Notes: generated by a model from the letters alone, not told the origin. Counted from the first letter of the stretch, positions 1 to 9,989 are shown. The stretch: DNA of 64,000 nt from Candidatus Methylobacter titanis (GCA_029946125.1 JAQSDX010000001.1:1-64000); one strand, 5' to 3'. Numbers and translations: made by a program.

Positions 1-44
1 CCTTCAAATGCGCTACGTATCTGGCTAATTAAGTCCAAGTCCAT
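1..44 (-). CDS. start of an unidentified protein, cut by the window edge
   Basis: An ATG at 44 on the minus strand opens a frame reading MDLDLISQIRSAFEG up to the window edge. The wording resembles the N-terminus of small uncharacterised bacterial proteins, but 14 codons are too few to name a family. There is no convincing ribosome-binding site just upstream. It is divergent from gmk, with about 220 bases between the two starts. Confidence 0.35.
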   Translation of the reverse strand, partial: MDLDLISQIRSAFE

Positions 45-263
45 TTGTTATTTACCGATGGGTTTATGAAGCTTTGAGGTTCATGTTAAAATTGCCTTTA
101 TTTTATCAGGGTTTTAAATTGGGAATTGCTGAGTTCTAACGGCTACTTTGTCCGAGCGGTGGCATCCTGTATCATGTAGACCCTTGTGTGTACCCATACA
201 AAATACATATCCATTCAGATTCGATCTTGAACCTTTCACCTCGAGCCTTTCACCTTAAGACTT

Positions 264-878
264 ATGAATATCGGCAAACTCTATATTATTTCCGCTCCGT
301 CCGGCGCCGGTAAAACCAGTCTGGTTAAACAGCTGGTTACCGATCTGGATGAGCTGATCGTTTCAATTTCCCATACCACCCGCCAGATGCGCCCCGGCGA
401 AGCACACGGACAGGATTATTACTTTGTCCCTGTCGCCGACTTTAAAGCCATGCAGGCACAACAGGCGTTTCTTGAACATGCCCAGGTTTTCGACAATTTT
501 TACGGCACGGCTCAGCAAACCGTAGAAGAAAATCTGCATCGGGGACTGGATGTGATTCTTGAGATCGACTGGCAGGGCGCCGAGCAAATCAAAAAACTGC
601 TGCCCGACAGCCTGTCGATTTTCATCCTGCCGCCATCGACCGACGTTCTGTTGCAACGGCTTAGAAACCGGGGTCAGGATGATGAGCAAATTATCGCCCG
701 CCGGATGCGCGATGCGGTTACCGAAATCCGCCACCATGACCAGTTCGATTATCTGGTAGTTAATGACGACTTTGCGCTGGCGCTGACCGAATTAAAAAGC
801 ATCATCATCGCCAATCGCCTGACCCGGCAACGCCAGCTGCCTAATCTGCGGCCTTTATTGGCTTCGCTGCTTGCGTAG
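264..878 (+). CDS. gmk: guanylate kinase
   Basis: Phosphorylates GMP to GDP with ATP in the cytoplasm, an essential step in making GTP and dGTP. The 204-residue protein has the family's usual length. The P-loop SAPSGAGKTS lies at residues 10-19, followed by the GMP-binding region (SHTTRQMRPGE, then DYYFV) and the lid/late segment rich in Arg (ARRMRDA). The start at 264 gives the canonical short N-terminus before the P-loop; no strong Shine-Dalgarno is visible, and the direct repeat cctttcacc lies just upstream. In many proteobacteria gmk is followed by rpoZ, but here the next gene is the convergent kdpE, so gmk appears to be transcribed alone. Confidence 0.97.
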   Translation: MNIGKLYIISAPSGAGKTSLVKQLVTDLDELIVSISHTTRQMRPGEAHGQDYYFVPVADFKAMQAQQAFLEHAQVFDNFYGTAQQTVEENLHRGLDVILEIDWQGAEQIKKLLPDSLSIFILPPSTDVLLQRLRNRGQDDEQIIARRMRDAVTEIRHHDQFDYLVVNDDFALALTELKSIIIANRLTRQRQLPNLRPLLASLLA

Positions 879-1403
879 GAAATGACAAAATAGCACCCAT
901 GTAGGTCGAAATAAGCCTGTTTGAGCGAAAGCGAGAACTGGCGTTTCCCGCCTGCAAACGCTGGACTTTGGCCGCCATAAATATTTTCGAAACAAAAATG
1001 AGTTATCGTAGCCAATGTTGGGGCATAAAGGAGATAGGGCAAATCAAATTAAGGGACCACACCAATTGCCCCACAGGTAGTTTTCCATCACCGCTGCACT
1101 GAGCGGCAGCTTCAGGGTTTCCTCCACAGGTTCTAACATCGAGTTGAAGGGGTACAAGGTGCCGAAGACAAATTGATCCAGCAGAGAGTGATGGTTGCGT
1201 ATCCTACGCCAAAGCGACTACTGTAAATTATCAAATTTTGAGTGTTCTATAGTCCAGGATCGACCCACAGAAAACGTTCACTATCCTATTATTAGATCGC
1301 CCGCTATGTTTATAACATAGCGGGCACTCATCGAAACTGCTTGTACGACCACATAGCCCCAAGCTCGGGGAATATGGTTAGTGATTTTGTTTTTGCGAGT
1401 ACC
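879..1403. other. intergenic stretch with a possible gene remnant
   Basis: About 525 bases between gmk and the end of kdpE. On the minus strand, 1217-1044 is an open frame of 57 codons without a proper start (a TAG lies just before it). It reads like the C-terminal end of a protein, containing LEPVEETLKLPLSAAVMENY and ending in WCGPLI. I do not recognise it. It may be the decayed tail of a lost gene. A hairpin at 1299-1325 lies nearer kdpE. Nothing else is evident. Confidence 0.4.
1299..1325 (-). terminator. hairpin downstream of kdpE
   Basis: A perfect 12-base inverted repeat (GCCCGCTATGTT and its complement) around a 3-base loop, about 80 bases beyond the kdpE stop. Stem strength and position fit a transcription end for the kdp operon. 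No long U-tract follows on the minus strand, so it could instead be an mRNA-stabilising or REP-like hairpin. Confidence 0.5.
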
Positions 1404-2105
1404 TCATTCTCTGTACGCCAAACGATACCCTATGCCCGCCTCGGTGAGCAAGTAACGCGGTTGAGTGGGATCTGATTCAAGTTTTCTGCGTAATTGCCCC
1501 ATGTAAATCCGTACATAATGGGCATGCTCCACGTAGGCAGGCCCCCAAACGTCCAGCAATAACTGCCGATGCGTCAGTACCTTACCCGCATGACGGATCA
1601 AGACGGTCAGCAGCCGGTATTCGATGGGGGTCAGATGAATTTCCTGTTCGCCGATATGTACACGGCGATGGGATAAATCAACCTGTAAATCACCGACGCA
1701 AAATAACGTTTCGACGCCGTCTCCTGCAAGCCGTGCGGCGTGGCGAAGTGATACGCGAATGCGCGCCAGAAGTTCGCCGATGCTGAACGGTTTGGTCAGA
1801 TAATCGTCCGCTCCGGCATCTAGTGCGGCAATCTTGTTACTTTCCTGGCTTCTGGCCGACAGCACGATGATTGGCACTGAGGACCATTCACGAACCTTGC
1901 GAATCACCGCTATGCCGTCCATGCCCGGCAAGCCCAGATCGAGGATGACCAGCTCCGGTTTGCGGGTACCGATTTCCACCACGCCCCGTTCGCCGGTTCC
2001 CGCCTCAATCACCTGAAATCCCTGCACACGCAGACTGGTTCGCAAGAAGCGGCAGATTTGCGGGTCATCCTCAATGACCACAATGACGGGTTTAATGTTA
2101 TTCAT
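1404..2105 (-). CDS. kdpE: KdpE, response regulator of potassium transport
   Basis: OmpR-type regulator that is phosphorylated by KdpD and activates the kdp operon when potassium is short. The receiver domain fills residues 1-120, with the acidic pair in IEDD (11-14), the phospho-acceptor D56 in VILDLGLP and K105 in YLTKPF. A winged-helix DNA-binding domain follows from about 130 to 233. Its length of 233 residues is normal. The start codon overlaps the 3' end of kdpD by 8 bases, so the two are translationally coupled. The gene closes the operon and is followed by a hairpin. Confidence 0.96.
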   Translation of the reverse strand: MNNIKPVIVVIEDDPQICRFLRTSLRVQGFQVIEAGTGERGVVEIGTRKPELVILDLGLPGMDGIAVIRKVREWSSVPIIVLSARSQESNKIAALDAGADDYLTKPFSIGELLARIRVSLRHAARLAGDGVETLFCVGDLQVDLSHRRVHIGEQEIHLTPIEYRLLTVLIRHAGKVLTHRQLLLDVWGPAYVEHAHYVRIYMGQLRRKLESDPTQPRYLLTEAGIGYRLAYRE

Positions 2106-4842
2106 CTTGCAGCTGCTCCGCTGCCAGTTGCGGCGGCGCTTCGTCTACAGGCAACAGAAAAAAGAATTGCGCCCCACCGCCTTGCCGATTAGCGGCGCCG
2201 ATAACGCCTCCATGCGCAATAATGATAGCCTTGCAAATAGCCAATCCCAGACCGACGCCGCTTTGGGTGCCTTCCCGGTCTACCCGATAGAATTTATCGA
2301 ACAGTTTTTCCTCTTCTCCCGGCGGTATGCCGGGGCCGCGATCCGCTACCGTCACCTTTAGCATCTGGGCAGATAGTTCGGTAATAATGTCGATGGGGCT
2401 GCCCGCCGACGTATATTTGCAGGCATTTTCCAGCAGGTTGACCAGCACCTGTTCGATCAGCACCGCATCAACACGCACCAAACAGAGCCCATCCGGCAGT
2501 TTGGCATTGACGGCGCGCCCTTCAAGTAGCTTGCGCATCCGTGTCAACGTTCCACCGATTATTTCATCCAGCGGATACCATTGCCGGTTGAGTGACGCTT
2601 GCCCTGCATCCAGGCGGGCCATGTCCAGAATGTTATTGGTCAGGTTCGACATGCGTAGCGCTTCGTCATAGATGGTCAGACTCAGCTCCTGTCGATCCGG
2701 CGGGGCGAGCTGGGCATCCTCTTCCACCAAGGTGCTGGCTGCGCCGACGATCGATGCCAACGGCGTGCGTAAATCATGGGAAATGGCGCTGAGCAAAGAA
2801 TTGCGCAGGGTCTCAGATTCCATGCGCAATTGCGCCTGCTGCGCCTCTTCGGAGAGACGCACCCGTTCAACGGTTTGGGCAATCTGGCTGATAAAGGTAT
2901 CCAATAGCCGACGCTGTTCCGGCAGAAATACCCGGCGCAGATTGGCGGCGCGCAACACCAGCACACCGATGACGCCGCGAAAACCGGACATAGGAAAAAA
3001 CACCGCGTTGGCTCCGGGCAAGGTATCGGTGCCTTGTCCTGCCATCTGTCCGTGGTCATAAACCCACTGCGCCACGCTGAGATCGCAATCGCGTAAGGAT
3101 TCCGGCACGGGCGGGTCTATCGGGTAGACGATCCGGCTGTCATCGGTGGGAAACAGCAAGACGCTGGCGCCGCCGAACTCATCCTGAATATGACGCACGG
3201 CGATTCTGGCCGTATCTGCCACAGTACGACTGGCCGCCAGTTCTTCACTCAGCGCGTAAAGAACATTGGCGCGCCGCTCCCGATGCGAAGCAACCTTCGC
3301 CTGGGAACGCATATTGCTGGTCAGGTGGCTGATGATCAACGCCACCAGCAGCATAATGACGAACGTGACTAAATACTGCGCATCGGCAACCGCAAAGGTA
3401 TGAACCGGATTTACAAAAAGAAAATCGAATGCGGCAACGCTCAATACCGAGGTCAGAATGGATGCCTCGCGACCGAAACGGGCGGCCATAAAAACCACGC
3501 CCAGCAAATAAACCATGACCAGATTCGCCAATTCGAATTTCCCGGACATTAACCAGGCAAGCAAGCTGGTGCAAGCGGTCATCGCCAGCGTCCAGCTCCA
3601 ATTTAACCAGCGCCGTTTGGCGCGCCCCCAGGGATAATTGGGACGAAGCACTTTTACCCCCGCCATTGCTTTAGGCGCTTTTTTCTCTAAAGTATCTTCG
3701 CCGCGCGGACTGCCCAGCAAATAGACATTGATGTTATGCGCTTCGGTGATCAGGGTATCGACGACCGAGCCCAGCACCCAGCGCTTCCAACCCCGGCGAC
3801 GGGGTTTGCCCAACACGATTTTGGTGACGTTGCGGTTTTTGGCAAACCCCAGGATTTCTCGGCTCATGTCCGGGCCTGACAAGGTCACCGTTTCGGCACC
3901 CAGCTGTTCGGCAAAACGCAGCACCCGCAATACCTCGTCGCGACGTTCGGCAGGCAGGCGTTGCAGCTCCGGCGTTTCCACGTAGGCCACGATCCAGTGC
4001 GCATGAAGGCTGGTAGCGAGTCGCTTGGCGGCGCGCACCAGTCGCTCGGCGATAGCATTGGGACCTATGCAGACCAATATCCGGTCGCCGACCTGCCAAA
4101 CGTCGCGTATCGCGTGGTCGTCCCGGTAGTCCTGCATTTGCGCATCGACCCGGTCGGCGGTGAGGCGCAAGGATAACTCGCGCAACGCAATCAGGTTACC
4201 TTTGCGGAAGAAATTGCGCATTGCCCGTTCCGCCTGTTGCGGCACATAAACCTTGCCTTCCTTGAGCCGCAACAATAATTCATCGGGCGGCAGGTCAATC
4301 AATTCGACTTCGTCCGCCAGCTCGAATACCGTGTCCGGCACGGTTTCCCTAACCTGCACGCCGGTTACCTGACCGACATCGTCGTTGAGACTTTCCAAAT
4401 GCTGGACGTTCAGCGTGCTGTAAACATCGATTCCGGCATTGAGTAATTCTTCGACATCCTGCCAGCGCTTAGGATGACGGCAGCCGGGGGCATTGCTGTG
4501 CGCCAACTCGTCCACCAAAACCAGGACCGGGCGGCGTTTCAGCGTGCCGTCCAGATCGAACTCGCGCAGCACCGTGCCCCGATGTTTCACCAGCTTGGGC
4601 GCCAGCACATCCAAGCCTTGTAATACAGCGACGGTTTCTTGCCGATCATGGGTTTCCACCAGCCCCACCACCACATCGACGCCTTCAGCCCGCTTGGCTT
4701 GAGCCGCCAACAGCATGGCATAGGTTTTGCCCACGCCTGCTGCCGCGCCGAAAAAAACCTTGAGCCGTCCGCGTCGTCGCTGAATTTCCTCCCGCTCTAC
4801 ACGAGCTAGCAGGGCATCAGGGTCTGGTCGTGTGTCGTTCAT
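2098..4842 (-). CDS. kdpD: KdpD, potassium-sensing histidine kinase
   Basis: Membrane sensor kinase that senses K+ limitation and ionic stress and phosphorylates KdpE. The 914 residues contain the KdpD N-terminal domain with Walker A GAAAGVGKT (32-40), a universal-stress-like domain (about 250-375), four closely spaced membrane helices (about 415-505), a GAF-like region, the dimerisation helix with H689 in SAISHDLRTPL, and a C-terminal ATPase domain ending near 905 (N-box LLENACKY, DRGPGIP, GLGLAI). All hallmark parts are present, so it should be active. It follows kdpC after 12 bases and overlaps kdpE. Confidence 0.97.
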   Translation of the reverse strand: MNDTRPDPDALLARVEREEIQRRRGRLKVFFGAAAGVGKTYAMLLAAQAKRAEGVDVVVGLVETHDRQETVAVLQGLDVLAPKLVKHRGTVLREFDLDGTLKRRPVLVLVDELAHSNAPGCRHPKRWQDVEELLNAGIDVYSTLNVQHLESLNDDVGQVTGVQVRETVPDTVFELADEVELIDLPPDELLLRLKEGKVYVPQQAERAMRNFFRKGNLIALRELSLRLTADRVDAQMQDYRDDHAIRDVWQVGDRILVCIGPNAIAERLVRAAKRLATSLHAHWIVAYVETPELQRLPAERRDEVLRVLRFAEQLGAETVTLSGPDMSREILGFAKNRNVTKIVLGKPRRRGWKRWVLGSVVDTLITEAHNINVYLLGSPRGEDTLEKKAPKAMAGVKVLRPNYPWGRAKRRWLNWSWTLAMTACTSLLAWLMSGKFELANLVMVYLLGVVFMAARFGREASILTSVLSVAAFDFLFVNPVHTFAVADAQYLVTFVIMLLVALIISHLTSNMRSQAKVASHRERRANVLYALSEELAASRTVADTARIAVRHIQDEFGGASVLLFPTDDSRIVYPIDPPVPESLRDCDLSVAQWVYDHGQMAGQGTDTLPGANAVFFPMSGFRGVIGVLVLRAANLRRVFLPEQRRLLDTFISQIAQTVERVRLSEEAQQAQLRMESETLRNSLLSAISHDLRTPLASIVGAASTLVEEDAQLAPPDRQELSLTIYDEALRMSNLTNNILDMARLDAGQASLNRQWYPLDEIIGGTLTRMRKLLEGRAVNAKLPDGLCLVRVDAVLIEQVLVNLLENACKYTSAGSPIDIITELSAQMLKVTVADRGPGIPPGEEEKLFDKFYRVDREGTQSGVGLGLAICKAIIIAHGGVIGAANRQGGGAQFFFLLPVDEAPPQLAAEQLQDE

Positions 4843-4854
4843 GCATTAATCTCA

Positions 4855-5430
4855 TTACTTAAGGCGCTGATCCAAAGCCAGATTTAATTTCAGCACATTA
4901 ACCCGAGGTTCACCCAATATTCCCCATTGCCGGGCTTCCGTATAACGATCAACCAATTCACTTACACTGTCCGGCGATATGTGCCTGGCTTTGGCAATGC
5001 GGCTGATTTGGTAGGCGGCAGCAGCAGGGCTGATGTGAGGGTCAAGCCCACTGGCCGAGGCAGTCACCAAATCCACGGGTATAGAATCCGAATGGACAGA
5101 GTCTGCATCGCGTAACCCTTTGATGCGCGCCTTAACGGCGTCTATCAGTGCAGGATTGGTAGGCCCTTGATTGGAACCGCTGGATGCTACGCCGTTATAG
5201 GGAGCGGGCGAAGTCGCTGAAGGCCGTCCCCAAAAATACTCAGGACGACTGAACACTTGGCCAATTAATTCTGAACCGAGCGGCTGCTCGTCACTGCCAA
5301 GTAGACTGCCGTTTGCCTGGTTGGGGAACAGGGTTTGTGCGCAGAACGTGACGGCCAATGGATAGACGATGCCGGTCAGCACCGTAAAAAACAATAGCAT
5401 GAGTATTGCGGGTTTGATGTGCTTAATCAC
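4855..5430 (-). CDS. kdpC: KdpC, potassium-transporting ATPase subunit C
   Basis: Small membrane subunit of the KdpFABC pump; it joins the complex through one N-terminal helix (residues about 8-30) and has a periplasmic domain. At 191 residues it has the usual length. The family features [13 protein letters not shown] and the C-terminal [13 protein letters not shown] stretch are clear. It lies 16 bases after kdpB and 12 bases before kdpD, in the standard order. An upstream AGGAG-type ribosome-binding site is visible (ggagatcac ahead of the ATG). Confidence 0.97.
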   Translation of the reverse strand: MIKHIKPAILMLLFFTVLTGIVYPLAVTFCAQTLFPNQANGSLLGSDEQPLGSELIGQVFSRPEYFWGRPSATSPAPYNGVASSGSNQGPTNPALIDAVKARIKGLRDADSVHSDSIPVDLVTASASGLDPHISPAAAAYQISRIAKARHISPDSVSELVDRYTEARQWGILGEPRVNVLKLNLALDQRLK

Positions 5431-5446
5431 AGTGATCTCCTAATAG

Positions 5447-7516
5447 TCAGAACGGTAACGCAGTTAAGCCAATATCGATCAATTTGATACCTATAAACGG
5501 CGCGATAACACCGCCGCCACCGTAAATCAGCAAGTTATTGCGCAGCAACGCCTCCGCGCTTTGCGGACGGTAAGTCACGCCTTTCAACGCCAAAGGAATC
5601 AAGGCTACGATAATCAGGGCGTTAAAAATAACCGCCGAAAGTATGGCATTGTCCGGGCTGCTAAGCCCCATGATATTAAGCCCGCCAAGTTCCGGGTAAG
5701 TGCTGGCGAACGCGGCCGGGACAATGGCGAAATACTTGGCTAGGTCATTAGCCAGACTAAACGTGGTCAACGCGCCGCGCGTCATCAGCATCTGTTTGCC
5801 GGTTTCAACAATCTCGATCAGCTTGGTCGGATTGGAGTCGAGATCGACCATGTTGCAGGCCTCCTTGGCCGCCTGGGTGCCCGAGTTCATCGCCACCGCC
5901 ACATCGGCCTGAGCCAGAGCCGGCGCATCGTTGGTGCCGTCGCCGGTCATCGCCACCAGGCGACCTTCGGCTTGTTGTTCGCGGATCAGCTTGAGTTTGG
6001 CTTCCGGCGTAGCCTCGGCCAGAAAGTCATCGACGCCCGCTTCAGCCGCAATCGCCGCTGCGGTCAGGCGGTTATCGCCGGTGATCATGATCGTTTTGAT
6101 ACCCATATTCCGCAGCTCGACAAAACGCTCCTTAATGCCGCCCTTGACCGTATCTTTCAGCTCAATAACGCCCAGCACCTGCCCGCCGTCGACAACCAGC
6201 AGCGGCGTGCTGCCCCGACGCGCGACAATATCGGCGATTCGTGTCGCTTCCTCAGGAAATTTTGCCTGCTGGTCTTCGACATAGCCGCGTATCGCATCGG
6301 CAGCGCCTTTGCGAATCTGGCGCTCGCCGATATTGACGCCGCTCATCCGGGTTTGCGCGCTGAAAGCGACAAAGGTTGCGCCCAGCTCGTGAATATTGCG
6401 CTCCCGAATCGCAAATTTCTGCTTGGCAAGCACAATGATGCTGCGTCCTTCCGACGTTTCATCAGCGAGTGTCGCCAGTTGTGCGGCATCTGCCAATTCT
6501 TTTTCGGTGGTCTCGCCAATCGGTATAAAAGCCGAGGCTTGACGGTTACCCAGGGTAATCGTGCCGGTTTTGTCCAGCAGCAACACATCCACATCGCCTG
6601 CCGCTTCAATGGCCCGTCCTGAGGTGGCGATGACGTTTTTCTGCATCATCCGTCCGATGCCTGCAACGCCGATAGCGGACAGCAATCCGCCGATGGTGGT
6701 AGGAATCAGGCAAACCAGCAACGCCACCAGTACGGTAATCGAAACCGGCGTACCGGCTTTGGCTATTTCCACACTGTACAGAGAAAAAGGCAGCAGCGTC
6801 ACGGTGGTTAGCAGAAAAATCAGCGTCAATGCCACTAGCAAAATAGTCAGGGCGATTTCATTAGGTGTTTTTTGCCGCGATGCGCTTTCCACCATCGCAA
6901 TCATGCGATCAAGGAATGCCTCACCGGGATTGGCAACGACCCTCACTACCAGCCAATCGGACAATACCCTAGTACCGCCGGTTACCGAACTGAAATCGCC
7001 GCCCGACTCGCGGATCACCGGCGCGCTTTCGCCGGTGATCGCGCTTTCGTCGACACTGGCGGCGCCTTCGATGACTTCGCCGTCGGCGGGCACAAAGTCG
7101 CCCGCTTCAATCAGCAGGATATCACCGCGCCGTAATGTGGTGCTGGCGACTTTGGCGTAGTCAGTGCTGTAACGCGGTTCATCCAGTTTCTTGGCCATGA
7201 TGTCGCGCTTGGCGCTGCGCAATGACGCCGCTTGCGCCTTGCTGCGGCCTTCGGCGACGCTCTCCGCAAAATTGGCAAACAGCACCGTGAACCAAAGCCA
7301 GAAAGTCACGGCCAGCATGAACCGGGTCGGTGCATTGTCCCCGGAATACAGCGCCCACAGCCATAGCCCGGTGGTCAGCAAACTGCCGATATAGACCACG
7401 AACATGACCGGATTTTTCCATTGTTGCTGGGGAGCCAGTTTGCGCAAGGCATCGCCCAGCGCAGCCAGCATGATCTGGCTGTTAATAAACTGTTGCGTAT
7501 GATGTTTTTTGCTCAT
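5447..7516 (-). CDS. kdpB: KdpB, P-type ATPase subunit of the potassium pump
   Basis: Catalytic subunit that hydrolyses ATP to drive K+ uptake through KdpA. The 689-residue protein shows the actuator motif TGES (161-164), the phosphorylation site D315 in DKTGTI, and the hinge motif [11 protein letters not shown]. Membrane helices are at about 35-60, 65-85, 222-245 and 255-285, with three more near the C-terminus. Length and motifs match functional KdpB. It is separated from kdpA by 109 bases that contain a REP-like palindrome, a looser junction than elsewhere in this operon. Confidence 0.98.
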   Translation of the reverse strand: MSKKHHTQQFINSQIMLAALGDALRKLAPQQQWKNPVMFVVYIGSLLTTGLWLWALYSGDNAPTRFMLAVTFWLWFTVLFANFAESVAEGRSKAQAASLRSAKRDIMAKKLDEPRYSTDYAKVASTTLRRGDILLIEAGDFVPADGEVIEGAASVDESAITGESAPVIRESGGDFSSVTGGTRVLSDWLVVRVVANPGEAFLDRMIAMVESASRQKTPNEIALTILLVALTLIFLLTTVTLLPFSLYSVEIAKAGTPVSITVLVALLVCLIPTTIGGLLSAIGVAGIGRMMQKNVIATSGRAIEAAGDVDVLLLDKTGTITLGNRQASAFIPIGETTEKELADAAQLATLADETSEGRSIIVLAKQKFAIRERNIHELGATFVAFSAQTRMSGVNIGERQIRKGAADAIRGYVEDQQAKFPEEATRIADIVARRGSTPLLVVDGGQVLGVIELKDTVKGGIKERFVELRNMGIKTIMITGDNRLTAAAIAAEAGVDDFLAEATPEAKLKLIREQQAEGRLVAMTGDGTNDAPALAQADVAVAMNSGTQAAKEACNMVDLDSNPTKLIEIVETGKQMLMTRGALTTFSLANDLAKYFAIVPAAFASTYPELGGLNIMGLSSPDNAILSAVIFNALIIVALIPLALKGVTYRPQSAEALLRNNLLIYGGGGVIAPFIGIKLIDIGLTALPF

Positions 7517-7558
7517 AGCCTGCTTCTCTTGTTGCTTGAATTTGTATTCATCGTGAGC

Positions 7559-7614
7559 GTAGGGCGCGCCGTGCGCGCCTCAATATCCGGCAAGGCGCGC
7601 ACGGCACGCCCTAC
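7559..7614. repeat. REP-like palindrome between kdpA and kdpB
   Basis: Two 21-base arms (7559-7579 and 7594-7614) are inverted copies with one mismatch, around a 14-base loop. The arms begin GTAGGGCG and are very GC-rich. The sequence resembles dispersed REP/BIME elements of gammaproteobacteria. As RNA inside the kdp transcript it would form a long hairpin between the kdpA stop and kdpB start. Confidence 0.75.
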
Positions 7615-7625
7615 CATGAACTCGT

Positions 7626-9368
7626 TTATTTCCCATTAACCATTACCAAATGCTCGACCACCGGTCCCAGCGCTAACGCGGGTACGAAAGTCAACGCGCC
7701 AACAATAAGCACGGTGCCGATCAGCAGCATCACGAACAACGGCGTATGCGTAGACAAGGTGCCGACGGTGGTCGGCACGGTCTTTTTTGCCGCCAATGAT
7801 CCGGCAATAGCGAGCACCGGGATAATGATCCCATAGCGTCCGAACAGCATCGTGATACCCAAGGCCGTGTTATAAAACGGCGAATTGGCGCTAAGACCAG
7901 CAAAAGCGCTACCGTTGTTACCCGCCGCGGAGGAAAATGCATAAAGAATTTCACTAAAGCCGTGCGCGCCGGGATTGGCGACCGCTGATTTTCCTGCCTC
8001 CACCATGATCGCCAACGATGTTCCACCCAGAATAAAGAAAGCCGGAATTAAAATGACGATAGCCGCCATTTTTATCTCAAAGGCTTCAATCTTTTTACCG
8101 AGATACTCCGGCGTACGGCCTATCATCAGACCGGCGACAAACACTGCGATCAGTACAAAAATCAGCATCCCGTAAAGCCCGGAACCGACGCCGCCGAAAA
8201 TGACCTCACCCAACTGCATTAGCCACATCGGAACCAAGCCGCCCAGCGGTGTATAAGAATCGTGCATCGAATTGACCGAACCGTTCGATGCCGCTGTGGT
8301 CGCAGTCGCCCACAGAGCGGAATTGACAATACCGAAGCGCGTTTCCTTGCCTTCCATGTTACCGCCGGACTGGTCGACGCCAACGCTTTGCTCAACTCCA
8401 AGCGCAGTCAGCAAAGGGTTGCCGCCCTGCTCAGACCCAACCGTGACGAATAACAGGCTGGCGAATACCAGCGTCATCGCAGCCAAAATGGCCCAGCCCT
8501 GGCGCGGATCGCCGACCATCGTGCCAAAGGTATGGCACAGCGCGGCCGGTATCAGCAAGATCGCCAGCATTTCCAGGAAATTGGCCAATGGCGTCGAGTT
8601 TTCGTAAGGATGGGACGAATTCACGTTAAAAAAACCGCCGCCGTTGGTCCCTAGTTGCTTGATCGCGATTTGCGAGGCCGCAGGCCCCAGCGCCAAGGTT
8701 TGTGTAGCCTTTTCCGTTGCGGTGCCGACCTGCTCGACTAACGGAACGGTTTGGTAAGGTTTGAAGGTTTGCACCACGCCTTGCCCAACCAACACCAACG
8801 CCAGCACAAACGACAGTGGCAGCAGGATATACAAAGTGCCGCGGGTCAGATCCGCCCAGAAGTTGCCGATACCGTCCGCATGAGTGCGCTGAAAGCCGCG
8901 TATCAGCGCAACCAAAACCGCCATTCCGGAGGCGGCCGAGACAAAGTTTTGCACACTCAGCCCCAGCATCTGAGTCAAATAACTCATCGTCGTTTCGCCG
9001 CCGTAACCTTGCCAATTGGTGTTAGTCATAAAACTGACCGCCGTGTTAAATGCCGAATCGACCGTGACATTGCTCATTTGCTGCGGGTTCAGTGGCAAAT
9101 GGGCTTGCAGCATTTGCAATGCAAACACCGCGAGTCCGCCGAACAGATTGAACCAGAGCAGGGCTGCTGCGTATTCTTTCCAGCGCATTTCTTGCTCCGG
9201 CTTAACGCCACTCAAGTGATACAGCCCTACTTCCAAAGGTGCCAAGATGCGATTAAGAAATACCGGGCGATTTTCATACACCGCCGCCATATAAACGCCC
9301 AATGGCTTAGCCAACAGCAGCAGCGCGACAAAATATAAAATGATTTGCAATAAGCCGTTTTCAGTCAT
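7626..9368 (-). CDS. kdpA: KdpA, potassium-translocating subunit
   Basis: Channel-like subunit that binds and carries K+; it belongs to the SKT/Trk superfamily with four selectivity-filter loops. The 580-residue protein is highly hydrophobic with about ten helices. It contains the family's filter segments, for example SFMTNTNWQGYGGE, TNGGGFFNVNS and SAAGNNGSAFAG. Its start codon overlaps the kdpF stop (TAATG), so it should be translated by coupling from kdpF. Length is typical for the family. Confidence 0.97.
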   Translation of the reverse strand: MTENGLLQIILYFVALLLLAKPLGVYMAAVYENRPVFLNRILAPLEVGLYHLSGVKPEQEMRWKEYAAALLWFNLFGGLAVFALQMLQAHLPLNPQQMSNVTVDSAFNTAVSFMTNTNWQGYGGETTMSYLTQMLGLSVQNFVSAASGMAVLVALIRGFQRTHADGIGNFWADLTRGTLYILLPLSFVLALVLVGQGVVQTFKPYQTVPLVEQVGTATEKATQTLALGPAASQIAIKQLGTNGGGFFNVNSSHPYENSTPLANFLEMLAILLIPAALCHTFGTMVGDPRQGWAILAAMTLVFASLLFVTVGSEQGGNPLLTALGVEQSVGVDQSGGNMEGKETRFGIVNSALWATATTAASNGSVNSMHDSYTPLGGLVPMWLMQLGEVIFGGVGSGLYGMLIFVLIAVFVAGLMIGRTPEYLGKKIEAFEIKMAAIVILIPAFFILGGTSLAIMVEAGKSAVANPGAHGFSEILYAFSSAAGNNGSAFAGLSANSPFYNTALGITMLFGRYGIIIPVLAIAGSLAAKKTVPTTVGTLSTHTPLFVMLLIGTVLIVGALTFVPALALGPVVEHLVMVNGK

Positions 9369-9457
9369 TAGAATTTCTCCGGGTAAAATAACGCCACCAG
9401 CAGATAAACGAACAAAGCGAATGCGAGCAAGCCGCTTAAACCGTAGATAAAAGTCAT
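9368..9457 (-). CDS. kdpF: KdpF, small membrane subunit
   Basis: A 29-residue single-helix peptide (MTFIYGLSGLLAFALFVYLL, then a short tail ending in YPEKF). KdpF stabilises the KdpABC complex in the membrane. Size, hydrophobic helix, the YLLxALFxPE-type end and the place directly before kdpA all fit. Its stop overlaps the kdpA ATG by one base. GAGAGG seven to twelve bases ahead of the ATG serves as the ribosome-binding site. It is the first gene of kdpFABCDE. Confidence 0.92.
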   Translation of the reverse strand: MTFIYGLSGLLAFALFVYLLVALFYPEKF

Positions 9458-9506
9458 GATTACCTCTCTTTTACAGATATTCTGGGCAATTAATGTAACC
9501 CAGTTG

Positions 9507-9527
9507 TTATAAAGAAAATGTAAAAAA
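9507..9527 (-). promoter_or_regulatory. possible KdpE-binding element upstream of kdpF
   Basis: Read on the kdp strand, an AT-rich stretch combines TTTACA and TTTATA modules separated by a short T-rich spacer, 50-70 bases ahead of kdpF. The known Escherichia coli KdpE site uses the same two modules in the other order. The likeness is by eye only. Confidence 0.3.
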
Positions 9528-9683
9528 TTGTGGGTATACCACCGTCTGTGTTAAACGGCGTGGAAAAATAGCCAGGGAATTGAGGGGAAACAGAGTTGCA
9601 TAAAATGTAAACCGAACGTCCGGATTTGGCCGAATCCGACGGCCAGTTAACTAAAAAATCAACACGCGTTGAGAGGGGCTTGC

Positions 9684-9989
9684 CTAAATAACCCCGTTCT
9701 CAATCACCGGCAGCACCCAGTATTGAATACCTGAACCGGAAAACTCGGCTCTCAGTTGCTCCAATAATGGGGCTAATCTCTGCTGAGGTACGTACATTTG
9801 AAAACGGATTCTTTTCTGCCGCCCGCTGACCTGTTCGGCCAGCGACAGGCCTTCATTCTTATGATCGTGTGAATTGACCGGAAAACTGCTGAAGCCGTGT
9901 TCCGATTCCGCCATCAACAGGCAATCGACAACCGCCTCTTCAAGGCTGACCGGCACGTTCAGGGTGACGAGATATTCCTTGCTGTTCAT
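9684..9989 (-). CDS. DUF3240 family protein of a metal-efflux operon
   Basis: A 101-residue protein of the DUF3240 family, small PII-like ferredoxin-fold proteins usually coded beside heavy-metal RND pumps. The first strand (EYLVTLNVPVSLEEAVVDCL) and the central loop with several His residues (SHDHKN, about 40-45) are visible; the loop could bind metal. Its start overlaps the end of the RND pump gene by 4 bases (ATGA), so it is the last gene of the efflux operon. The exact role is unknown; metal sensing or modulation of the pump is an inference. Confidence 0.85.
   Translation of the reverse strand: MNSKEYLVTLNVPVSLEEAVVDCLLMAESEHGFSSFPVNSHDHKNEGLSLAEQVSGRQKRIRFQMYVPQQRLAPLLEQLRAEFSGSGIQYWVLPVIENGVI

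Noticed and set aside
121-263. A possible tRNA ahead of gmk (gtccgagcggtgg resembles a tRNA arm)
   Set aside because: The remaining arms, the T-loop and a matching acceptor stem are missing.
749-1042. A 97-codon minus-strand frame overlapping the end of gmk
   Set aside because: Much of it is the antisense of gmk, its composition is odd and there is no start signal; a shadow frame.
2327-2671. Long plus-strand frames inside kdpD, kdpB and the RND pump gene
   Set aside because: They are opposite-strand shadows of well-supported genes in GC-rich third-position DNA; none has a family motif.
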